From Rhizobium acidisoli (lineage in GTDB: Bacteria > Pseudomonadota > Alphaproteobacteria > Rhizobiales > Rhizobiaceae), in NCBI RefSeq assembly GCF_002531755.2, contig NZ_CP034998.1, forward strand, positions 1,736,001-1,800,000: DNA of 64,000 bases, written 5' to 3'. The translations under genes were made by a program, and so were the position numbers. The notes beneath the pieces are model-generated. The model had not been told where the DNA came from. It saw only the letters and a program-made list of their open reading frames with translations, and made no database searches. This document shows, one piece after another, positions 47,351 through 55,181 of the stretch (position 1 is the first letter of the stretch; every line of letters begins with the position of its first letter).

Positions 47351-48616
47351 ATGAAACATATCACCCAGCTTCTCGCCGCAGCGGCCGTATCGATGGCAAT
47401 CGCGCTTCCCGCGCATGCCGAGACGACGCTGACGGTTCACTACCCGATGCCGGGCTTCTTCAAGGACGTGATGGACACGATCTCGAAGAAGTTCATGGCT
47501 GAAAATCCCGATATCAAGATCCAGTTCGCCAGCCCCTCGGCAACCTATGAAGAAGGCATCCAGACGATCCTTCGCCAGGTCGGCACCAGCGAAATGCCCG
47601 ACATCACCTTCATCGGCCTGAACCGCTTGCGCATGCTCGACGAACGCGACGTTGCCGTCGACCTCGGCCCGTTCGTCAAGAAAGACGGCAACATGGCCGA
47701 GCAGGGCTTCTCCGACACGATCCTCAAACTTGCCCAGGTCAAGGGCAAGCAAGTGGGCCTCGCTTTCGCGACCTCCAATCCGATCATGTATTACAACGCC
47801 GATCTCGTGAAGGCGGCCGGCGGCAATCCCGACAATCCGCCGAAGACCTGGGACGAGGTCATCGCGCTCGGCGGCAAGATCAAGGCGCTCGGCAACGGCG
47901 TCGACGGCATCGATTTCCGCTGGCAGGGCGACGACTGGATGTTCTCGGCACTGCTCTTCGGCGCCGGCGGCAGGATGCTGAGCGATGATGAGAGCAAGGT
48001 CGCCTTCAATGGTCCAGAAGGCAAGAAGGCCGTCGAGGTCCTGCATCGTTTGGTCACCGAGGGCGGCATGCCGGTCTTCACCAAGCCTGCCGGCGAACAG
48101 GCTTTCGCAGCCGGCAAGGTCGGTTTCGAATTCCAGACGACTGGCGCGCTGCGCAACACGATCAAGAATGTCGGCGACAAATTCGATCTGCGCACGGCCA
48201 AGATCCCGCTGATCGATCCGGTCAACGGCCGTCTTCCCACCGGCGGCAACGCCGTCGTCATCCTGACGCATGACGCCGCCAAGCAGGATGCTGCCTGGAA
48301 GTTCGCCAAATTCGCCGCCGGCCCTTACGGCGCTTCCGTCGTCGTACCCGGCACCGGTTACGTCCCGAACAACGAGCTTGCCGCCAAGTCGCCTGAATAT
48401 CTCGGTGATTTCTACAAGCAGAACCCGCTGTTCCGGGCAGGCCTCAGCCAGATGCCGGTGATGATCCCGTGGTATGCCTTTCCCGGCTCCAACGGCGTCA
48501 AGGTCACCCAGACGATCGTCGACAATCTCTCGCGCATCGTCGACCAGTCGGCCGAGCCGAAGGAAGCGCTCGACGACGCGGCCGCCGATGTCGAGGGCAT
48601 GCTGCCGCGCAGCTGA
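47351..48616 (+). CDS. CUT1 ABC transporter substrate-binding protein (UgpB-like)
   Basis: A 421-residue periplasmic protein with a signal peptide (MKHITQLLAAAAVSMAIALP, cleavage at AHAET). It belongs to solute-binding family 1: HYPMPGFFKDVMDTISKKFM, DITFIGLNRLRML, WQGDDWMFSALLFGAGGRM. UgpB-like relatives bind glycerol-3-phosphate or glycerophosphodiesters, others bind sugars. Pairing with a phosphoesterase favours a phosphodiester, but key ligand residues cannot be judged by eye. Last gene of the five-gene operon, followed by a terminator. Confidence 0.92.
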   Translation: MKHITQLLAAAAVSMAIALPAHAETTLTVHYPMPGFFKDVMDTISKKFMAENPDIKIQFASPSATYEEGIQTILRQVGTSEMPDITFIGLNRLRMLDERDVAVDLGPFVKKDGNMAEQGFSDTILKLAQVKGKQVGLAFATSNPIMYYNADLVKAAGGNPDNPPKTWDEVIALGGKIKALGNGVDGIDFRWQGDDWMFSALLFGAGGRMLSDDESKVAFNGPEGKKAVEVLHRLVTEGGMPVFTKPAGEQAFAAGKVGFEFQTTGALRNTIKNVGDKFDLRTAKIPLIDPVNGRLPTGGNAVVILTHDAAKQDAAWKFAKFAAGPYGASVVVPGTGYVPNNELAAKSPEYLGDFYKQNPLFRAGLSQMPVMIPWYAFPGSNGVKVTQTIVDNLSRIVDQSAEPKEALDDAAADVEGMLPRS

Positions 48617-48640
48617 TCGCTTTTCCGATAAGGAAGGGCC

Positions 48641-48679
48641 GGGCCGCCACGCCGAGCGCATGGCGGCCCTCCTTGTTTT
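48641..48679 (+). terminator. Terminator of the metallophosphoesterase-ABC operon
   Basis: GGGCCGCCA (48641-48649) and TGGCGGCCC (48661-48669) form a perfect 9-bp stem with an 11-base loop, followed by TCCTTGTTTT. It lies between this operon and the convergent lacI-type gene, touching its stop. Confidence 0.85.
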
Positions 48680-49668
48680 CAAGCGTCTCGGATGGCCCGC
48701 ACCGTGCCACCGCGGCGCAGTGCATAGGCGACATCAAGATGGCGGGCAGGGGCAGCGTTCTCCGCCATGTCGAGCAGCAGCGAGGCGGCCGTCGCCCCCA
48801 TGCTGGCATCCGGCATTTCGATTGTCGTCAGCGGCGGATCGATCAGCCGGCCGATGGCGATGCCGTCGAAGCCGGCGACCGACACATCCCCCGGCACCGA
48901 AAGCCCCTCGCGCTTCAGCGCGCCGATGACGCCGAGCGCCAGAAGGTCGTTGGAGGCGATGATCGCCGTCGGCGCAAGCGCGGTCATCGCAGTGCCGAGG
49001 TCGATCTGGTCGTAGCCGCCGACGAAGGGGATCTGCACGGTGTCGAGCGGTGACAGCCCGTTCTCGGCCATGGCGTCGAGATAACCGCGGTAGCGCAGGC
49101 GGGCGCGGTCGGAAGCGGCGAAATTGCCGGAGAGGAAGAGAATGCGACGATGGCCCATGCCGATCAGGAAGGTGGCGATCTCGCGGCCCGCGCCGCGATT
49201 GTCGGCGGTGACGGCCGCCGGAAATTGCGCCGTCGGCAGGTTGTTGAGCAGCACGGTCGGCGGCAGCCTGGCCAGCAGCGCCTCGCTGGTCGACGGATCG
49301 CAGACGGTGAGGATCAGCCCGGTCGGCCGGTCGATGAGCAGGGCGGCGACGGCGTCAGCCTCGCGTGCCGGATCGTAATTCGACTGGGCGATCAAGACGC
49401 CGTGGCCGGCGACCAGCATGCGGTTCTGGATGCTCGACAGCGACGAGGCAAACACAGGATTGGTGATGCTCGGAATCAGTACGCCGACCACCGGCCGGCG
49501 CCCGAGTCGCCCGGCGGAAAGGCCGGCCGGGCGATAGCCGAGTTCTGCGGCGGCGCGGCGTACCTTGCGCACCATCAGGTCGCTCGCCGGTCCGTCACGG
49601 TTGAGAACCCGGCTTGCTGTTGCCAGCGAACATCCGGCCCGGAAAGCGACCTGCTGCAATGTAGCCAT
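48679..49668 (-). CDS. LacI-family transcriptional regulator
   Basis: A 329-residue repressor. The N-terminal helix-turn-helix reads ATLQQVAFRAGCSLATASRV. A periplasmic-binding-like ligand domain follows (RRPVVGVLIPSITNPVFASS, SNDLLALGVIGAL, VAGFDGIAIGRLIDPPLTTI). The ATG at 49668 with GGAGGC is canonical; the longer frame to 49782 is rejected. Located at the end of the CUT1 operon in convergent orientation, it probably regulates that operon in response to the imported compound. Confidence 0.92.
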   Translation of the reverse strand: MATLQQVAFRAGCSLATASRVLNRDGPASDLMVRKVRRAAAELGYRPAGLSAGRLGRRPVVGVLIPSITNPVFASSLSSIQNRMLVAGHGVLIAQSNYDPAREADAVAALLIDRPTGLILTVCDPSTSEALLARLPPTVLLNNLPTAQFPAAVTADNRGAGREIATFLIGMGHRRILFLSGNFAASDRARLRYRGYLDAMAENGLSPLDTVQIPFVGGYDQIDLGTAMTALAPTAIIASNDLLALGVIGALKREGLSVPGDVSVAGFDGIAIGRLIDPPLTTIEMPDASMGATAASLLLDMAENAAPARHLDVAYALRRGGTVRAIRDA

Positions 49669-49719
49669 CGAAAACGCCTCCTGGTGACAGATAAGGCGCA
49701 ATCCCTTAGGAGGTTTCGA

Positions 49720-49739
49720 TGACATTGGTCTGACATTGG
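49720..49739. repeat. TGACATTGG direct repeat upstream of the LacI-type gene
   Basis: TGACATTGG-TC-TGACATTGG, two perfect 9-base copies with an 11-base period, about 52 bases upstream of the lacI-type start. It may be a regulator site. The M16 peptidase gene is divergent and starts 127 bases away. Confidence 0.6.
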
Positions 49740-49865
49740 CGGAAGCGGCTGGCCGGAGTTTTGCCGTCTTGTCCATTGGCACACATAGAAGTTGAAGAGA
49801 AATGCAACCTGTGGAATAGTCGGATCAACGCGATCCATCTCTTTCACGCTCATCCCTGGACAAGA

Positions 49866-52709
49866 ATGTCTCATAAAATCAAATGCTCCGCTGCCTGGCG
49901 GTTTTTCGCGACGGTCGCCCTGGTCGCAAGCTTCGCGTCGTCGGCCTATGCGGACACTTCGTCGACGTCCTGGCCACAAACGCAAAGCGACCTCCAAGCC
50001 GACACCAACGTCCATTTCGGCACGCTCGCCAATGGAATGCGGTTTGCGATCATGCGCAATGCCACGCCACCCGGGCAGGCAGCGATCCGCTTTCGCATCG
50101 GCTCCGGCTCACTTGAGGAAAACGACAACCAGCAGGGCCTGGCGCATTTTCTGGAGCACATGGCCTTCAAGGGTTCGACGCATGTCGCCGAAGGGGAGAT
50201 TATCCGTATCCTGCAGCGCAAGGGCCTGGCCTTTGGGCCTGATACCAACGCCCACACTTCTTACGACGAGACTGTCTATGCGCTCGATCTTCCCGAGGTC
50301 GATGCCGACACGGTTTCGACGGGCTTGATGCTGATGCGGGAGACGGCAAGCGAACTGACCCTCGATGCCGGCGCCTTCGATCGCGAACGCGGCGTCATCC
50401 TGTCGGAGGAGCGGCTGCGCGACACGCCGCAATATCGCGCAGGGCTCGGAATCATGAATTCCTTGCTTGCCGGCCGCCGCGCCACCATCCGCGTGCCGAT
50501 CGGCAAAACCGACATCATCAGCAATGCGCCTGTGGACCTCGTGCGTGATTATTACCGGGCCAATTACCGGCCCGATCGGGCAACGCTGATGGTGGTGGGC
50601 GATATCGATCCGGCCGCCATGGAGGCCCAAATCCGGCAGCACTTCGGCGATTGGAAGGCCGTGGGTCCGACACCGACAAAACCGGATCTGGGCACACTGG
50701 AGACGAAAGGCGAAAGCGCCGACGTCCTCGCTGTTCCCGGCGGCATGACCAGCATCCAGATTGCCTGGACGCGTCCTAATGACGCCGCGCCTGACACATT
50801 TGCCAAGCGCCGCATGCAGCTTATCGAAGATCTCGGCCTGTTGGTGCTCAAACGCCGGGTGAGCACCATCGCCAGCAAGGCGGATGCCCCTTTCATCAGT
50901 GCGGTTGCCGGCTCCCAGGATCTTCTCGATTCCGCGCATATCGTCCTGATCGTGGCGAATTCCGAGCCGGATAAATGGCAGGCGGCGCTCACGGCCATCG
51001 ACCAGGAACAGCGGCGTATCCAGGAGTTCGGCGTTGCGCAGGCTGAACTCGATCGTGAAATCCTCGAATATCGCTCGTTCCTCCAGGCTGCCGCGGCCGG
51101 AGCCGCGACGCGCACGACCACCGACATCGCTTCCATACTGGCCAGCAGCGTCGATGACAATCAGGTCTTCACGTCGCCCGCCGAAGACCTTTCGCTGTTC
51201 GAGACGATCACGAAGGGCGTCACGGCGGCCGAGGTCAATCAGGCGCTGCGGCATGCCTTCTCCGGCAACGGTCCGCAGGTCGTGCTGCAGACCGCCCAAT
51301 CACCCCAGGGCGGAGCCGACGCGGTTCGGCAAGCCTATGATGCGTCAAAGGCTATAACCGTCTCGGCATCATCCGGTGCAGCCGACGTCGCCTGGCCCTA
51401 CACCCATTTCGGCGAGCCGGGAACCGTGGTCGAACGCCGCGCCGTCGACGACCTCGGCGTGACTATGGTGCGCTTTTCCAACGGCGTCCGGCTTACGGTC
51501 AAGCCGACCAAGCTGCGCGCCAACGAAGTGCTGGTGCGCGAAGATATCGGCCGCGGCCGGCTAGACCTGCCGCAAGACCATCCCGCCCCGATCTGGGCGT
51601 CTCCGGCTGTCGCGCTGTCCGGCGTCAAGGCCATGGATTACCAGGATATCCAGAAAGCGCTGACGGCGAACATCGTCGGCATCGACTTCTCGGTCGGCGA
51701 CAGTTCCTTCAGTTTCGACGGTCGCACGCGGACTGAAGATCTTGCGACGCAATTGCAGCTGATGACGGCATACACCGCCGATCCCGCGTACCGCCCGGAG
51801 GCATTCAAGCGGGTGCAGCAGGCCTATTTGAGCGGCCTCGATCAGTATCAGGCGACCCCCGGCGGCGTTGTCAGTCGCGATTTCGGAGGTCTCGTGCATT
51901 CCGGCGATCCGCGCTGGACCTTCCCCGATCGCGCTGCCTTGTCCGCCGCCAAGCCGGACGATTTCGAGGCGCAGTTCCGGCCTATGGTTTCCAACGGCCC
52001 GATCGATATCACCATCGTCGGCGACGTCACGGTGGATGACGCGATCCGGATGACAGCTGAAACCTTTGGCGCTTTGCCGCCGCGGCCGGAGGCCGCGCCG
52101 AGCAAGGATTGGGGTGACGTGCGTTTTCCGGCGGCGAACAAGACGCCCGTCTTGCTGACCCATAGCGGCAGGGCGGATAACGCGGCCGCCGCCTTCGGGG
52201 CCCCGATCGGCGATTTGCTCTCCGATCTGCCGCGGTCCTTCACCGCCAATATCGCCACCCAGATTTTCCAGAACAGGCTGATCGACCAGTTTCGTATTGC
52301 GGAAGGCGCAAGCTACGTCCTGGAGGGTGACGCGAACCTGTCACGGGAAATCCCCGGCTATGGCTACGCATTTTTCTACGTCGAGACGGAGCCGGCAAAG
52401 ATCGGGCGTTTCTATGCACTTGCCGACGACATCGCTAATGACCTGCGGTCGCATGATGTCTCCCCGGACGAGTTCGCGCGCGCCCGGGAACCGATCATCG
52501 AGACACTGAAGCATCAGCGGCAGAGCAACGAATATTGGATCGAATCTCTGCGGGGCGCTCAGACGGATCCGCGTCGTTTGGAGCGGATTCGCAACAGTCT
52601 CAGCGGCTACGCCAAGGTCACCGCCGGGGATATTCGCGCGTTTGCCGGGAGCTATTTCAGCCCGGAGAACTTCTGGAAATTCGAAGTGCTGCCGGCGGCG
52701 GTAAGATAG
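49866..52709 (+). CDS. Secreted M16-family zinc metallopeptidase (pitrilysin-like)
   Basis: A 947-residue exported protease with a signal peptide (cleavage near SSAYAD, residue 30). The inverted zinc motif is H94-F-L-E97-H98, with the third ligand Glu174 in FDRERGVILSEE. Four M16 repeats are expected: catalytic first half (about 45-500), and a second half without the zinc motif (about 550-947). Length is that of a two-half single-chain enzyme. The ATG at 49866 is chosen because it starts the signal peptide. Substrate unknown, probably periplasmic peptides. Confidence 0.92.
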   Translation: MSHKIKCSAAWRFFATVALVASFASSAYADTSSTSWPQTQSDLQADTNVHFGTLANGMRFAIMRNATPPGQAAIRFRIGSGSLEENDNQQGLAHFLEHMAFKGSTHVAEGEIIRILQRKGLAFGPDTNAHTSYDETVYALDLPEVDADTVSTGLMLMRETASELTLDAGAFDRERGVILSEERLRDTPQYRAGLGIMNSLLAGRRATIRVPIGKTDIISNAPVDLVRDYYRANYRPDRATLMVVGDIDPAAMEAQIRQHFGDWKAVGPTPTKPDLGTLETKGESADVLAVPGGMTSIQIAWTRPNDAAPDTFAKRRMQLIEDLGLLVLKRRVSTIASKADAPFISAVAGSQDLLDSAHIVLIVANSEPDKWQAALTAIDQEQRRIQEFGVAQAELDREILEYRSFLQAAAAGAATRTTTDIASILASSVDDNQVFTSPAEDLSLFETITKGVTAAEVNQALRHAFSGNGPQVVLQTAQSPQGGADAVRQAYDASKAITVSASSGAADVAWPYTHFGEPGTVVERRAVDDLGVTMVRFSNGVRLTVKPTKLRANEVLVREDIGRGRLDLPQDHPAPIWASPAVALSGVKAMDYQDIQKALTANIVGIDFSVGDSSFSFDGRTRTEDLATQLQLMTAYTADPAYRPEAFKRVQQAYLSGLDQYQATPGGVVSRDFGGLVHSGDPRWTFPDRAALSAAKPDDFEAQFRPMVSNGPIDITIVGDVTVDDAIRMTAETFGALPPRPEAAPSKDWGDVRFPAANKTPVLLTHSGRADNAAAAFGAPIGDLLSDLPRSFTANIATQIFQNRLIDQFRIAEGASYVLEGDANLSREIPGYGYAFFYVETEPAKIGRFYALADDIANDLRSHDVSPDEFARAREPIIETLKHQRQSNEYWIESLRGAQTDPRRLERIRNSLSGYAKVTAGDIRAFAGSYFSPENFWKFEVLPAAVR

Positions 52710-52719
52710 GCGCTCTGGG

Positions 52720-52838
52720 GCTTGAGCGCCGTCGTACGATCGCTCAACCGCGGCGTTTGACCACGCGCATGTTCGAAGCGTGAAGCCCAGCGCGAGATAG
52801 AGCGAGACGGCGGATGTGTTTGCCGCATAGGCAGCATG
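52720..52838 (-). pseudogene. Remnant of a GNAT acetyltransferase (C-terminal end)
   Basis: On the minus strand one frame reads AANTSAVSLYLALGFTLR, a clear match to the GNAT C-terminal motif N-x-x-A-x-x-L-Y-x-x-L-G-F. No start or acetyl-CoA-binding part precedes it, because the MFS gene ends at 52857. It appears to be what remains of a gene replaced or deleted at this junction. A 7-base inverted repeat (TTGAGCG...CGCTCAA, 52722-52747) lies in the same stretch. Confidence 0.45.
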
Positions 52839-52856
52839 TCGGCGGCATGGCCTCCG

Positions 52857-54023
52857 TCAGCCCCGCCGTCTCCCGGCGATCAGAACCAGCGCCAGGATAA
52901 AGCTGAGCAGGCCAAGCGACATCGGCAGCCCTTGGTGTCCGACCAGCTGCATCGCCAATCCCGCCGCGGGCGAGCCCGCCATCCCGCCGATGCCCCACGC
53001 CAAGGCGAAGGCCGCATTGCCGGCGATCAGGGCCTGGCCGGTGAAACGCTCGCCGAGCTGGATCAGCGACATGGTGTAGATCCCGAACGAGACGCCGCCC
53101 CAGACGAAAACCAGTGGCCAGATCAGCCATGCGTTGAAGACCAGCGGCAGCAGCAGGCAGCCGGCAAGGCAAGCCAGGACGCAGAATGACATGGTCCCTG
53201 TCGAGCCAAGCCGTTCGGCCACGCGGCCGAGCAGGATCTGCATCATGGCATTGCCGGCAATGAAACAGGTGATGAGCGCTGCGATCCGTTCTTCGGCGCT
53301 GCCGAGGGCCGCGCCATAGACCGCGAATAGGGAAAGCAGGATCTGCTCGAAGGCGGCAGCCATGAAAACAGCAAACAACAGCAGCGGCGCCAGTGCGAAG
53401 AAGCTGCCGAGCGATGTTGCCTCGCCATCGCTTGAGATCTTTGGCACGCGTGGTGCGACCGCCAGCACGATGAAGCCGCAGGCGAGGAAGGCCGTGATGC
53501 CGATCATGAAGGGCGGCCAGCCCTCCGTGCCGGTGAAGCCGAGCGACAGCGGGCCGATGGCGAAGCCAGCCGAAACGATCGACGAATATAGGCCCATGAT
53601 GCGGCCGCGCCGCGGCGCCGGCGTGATCGAGATCAGCCAGGTCTCGCTGATCACATAGAGCGGATTGGCGAAGACGCCGAGCAGATAGCGCAGTGGCATC
53701 CAGGCCCAAACATTCTGCATCAAGCCAATCGCCATCAGGGTGAGGGCGGCCAGGATCGAACACAGAATGGCCAGCCGCGCTCCGCCGAGGTACCGCGAGA
53801 GCGCCGGAATGAAGGGCGCCGATACAATGAAGCCCAGCGGCGTCATCGCCGCCGACAGGCCGATCAGGACGGATGTCGTTCCCTGCCGCTCCAGGATGAA
53901 GCTCAGCAGCGGATAGGTCAGCCCCTGCGCCACGGCGAATACCGTAACGGTCGCGATGATCCCCGCCATCGCCGCCCATAGGATACGGACCTCCCTCGGT
54001 GATAGGATGTTTTCGGCGCTCAT
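52857..54023 (-). CDS. MFS transporter (YcaD-like)
   Basis: A 388-residue transporter with 12 predicted spans. Family features: GLTYPLLSFILERQG near residue 30, the RGRIMGLYSSIVSAGFAIGP loop in the middle and GERFTGQALIAGNAAFALAWG in the second half. These resemble the YcaD/MFS_4-like group, whose substrates are mostly unknown. The ATG at 54023 has GAGGA eight bases upstream; an ATG at 54047 adds eight residues. Divergent from the arginase-family gene. Confidence 0.88.
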   Translation of the reverse strand: MSAENILSPREVRILWAAMAGIIATVTVFAVAQGLTYPLLSFILERQGTTSVLIGLSAAMTPLGFIVSAPFIPALSRYLGGARLAILCSILAALTLMAIGLMQNVWAWMPLRYLLGVFANPLYVISETWLISITPAPRRGRIMGLYSSIVSAGFAIGPLSLGFTGTEGWPPFMIGITAFLACGFIVLAVAPRVPKISSDGEATSLGSFFALAPLLLFAVFMAAAFEQILLSLFAVYGAALGSAEERIAALITCFIAGNAMMQILLGRVAERLGSTGTMSFCVLACLAGCLLLPLVFNAWLIWPLVFVWGGVSFGIYTMSLIQLGERFTGQALIAGNAAFALAWGIGGMAGSPAAGLAMQLVGHQGLPMSLGLLSFILALVLIAGRRRG

Positions 54024-54048
54024 GCAGATGTCCTCGTCAGACCTCAAT

Positions 54049-54059
54049 GTTCTTAGAAC
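54049..54059. promoter_or_regulatory. Short palindrome upstream of the MFS gene
   Basis: GTTC-TTA-GAAC, followed at once by CTTGGAACC, between divergent MFS and arginase-family genes. It is not a LexA box (spacing and orientation differ). Possible operator. Confidence 0.3.
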
Positions 54060-54189
54060 CTTGGAACCCGGGCTCGGGAGGATGAATTCTGCGGGATATG
54101 GCGAGCGGCGTAATTAAGCTCTCCCAAAAAGTTCTCAAAAATTTCCAAAGGCGCTAAACAGGTCAGGATCGAACGCAGGACCATCAGGA

Positions 54190-55101
54190 ATGACCACCTC
54201 GCCCTCCTTTCTCGGCTTTCCCAATCGCCTCGCCGATGAGCGTTTGCCCCGCGCGGTGATTTTCGCCGCCGCCCACGGCACCACCTATCCCGGCAAGGAC
54301 GGCAGCGGCTATGCCTTGGCGGCCGGCGCCATCCGTGCGGCAAGCCAGGACGATGCCGGGCTCGTCGAGCACTGGGATTTCGATCTCGGCGGTCCGTTGT
54401 TCGACGGCCAGCCGATCTCATGCATCGACGCCGGCGATGTCGAGACCGCCATGCACGACAATATCGGCAACCGAACTCGGATCGAGGCGAAGACGCGTGA
54501 GGTATTGGCACTGCCGGCCATACCGATCCTGCTCGGCGGCGACTGTTCCGTGACCATTCCTTTCCTTGCCGGTTTTGCGGCGCAAGGGCCGGTCTGGATC
54601 CTGCAGATCGACGCCCATATCGATTGGCGCGACGAGGTGCATGGCGAACATCACGGCTATTCAAGTCCGATGCGCCGGGCGAGCGAGATGCCGCATGTCG
54701 CCGGCATGGTGCAAGTCGGCCTGCGCAGCGTCGGCAGCGCGCGCACCGCCGACATCGAAGCGGCGCAACGCTATGGCAGCTGTTTTGTCACCGCTCGCGA
54801 GGTTCATAGCCAGGGCGTCGGCGCCGCCCTCCAGCATATCCCGGAAGGAGCGCAGGTCGTCGTCACCCTTGATTGCGACAGCATCGATCCAGGCATCATG
54901 CCCGGTGTGGCGGCGCGGCCCCCTGGCGGCCTCACCTACACTGAAGTGATCGACCTGATCGCCGGCCTCGGCAGGCGGACGAGGATTGCGGGATTCGACC
55001 TCGTCGAGTTCTATCCTCCCACCGACATTGACGGCCTGTCGGCGCTCACCGCCTCGCGGCTTCTCGTCAATGCGATCGGCGCCATCGTCCGGCAAGCTTG
55101 A
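54190..55101 (+). CDS. Arginase/agmatinase-family ureohydrolase with altered metal site
   Basis: A 303-residue Mn-type ureohydrolase. Motifs: G116-G-D118-C119-S (normally GGDHS), D141-A-H143-I-D145 (DAHxD) and D228-C-D230-S-I-D233-P (DxDxxDP). So five of the six usual ligands are kept and the first His is Cys119. HGEHHGYSSPMRRASEMP is the substrate loop. Substrates in the family are arginine, agmatine, guanidinobutyrate, formiminoglutamate and others. It is divergent from an MFS transporter that might import the guanidino compound; that is inference. Confidence 0.88.
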   Translation: MTTSPSFLGFPNRLADERLPRAVIFAAAHGTTYPGKDGSGYALAAGAIRAASQDDAGLVEHWDFDLGGPLFDGQPISCIDAGDVETAMHDNIGNRTRIEAKTREVLALPAIPILLGGDCSVTIPFLAGFAAQGPVWILQIDAHIDWRDEVHGEHHGYSSPMRRASEMPHVAGMVQVGLRSVGSARTADIEAAQRYGSCFVTAREVHSQGVGAALQHIPEGAQVVVTLDCDSIDPGIMPGVAARPPGGLTYTEVIDLIAGLGRRTRIAGFDLVEFYPPTDIDGLSALTASRLLVNAIGAIVRQA

Positions 55102-55181
55102 TCCTGCTTCTCGCAGCAAGCCGTCGATTGTGTCCCGGACGAACAGTTTCATCCAAGCTTTAAAGACTCTAGGATGCGTCT

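Noticed and set aside
54049..54070. GTTC/GAAC motifs as a second LexA box
   Set aside because: Spacing and orientation do not fit GAAC-N7-GAAC; the dyad is GTTC-N3-GAAC.
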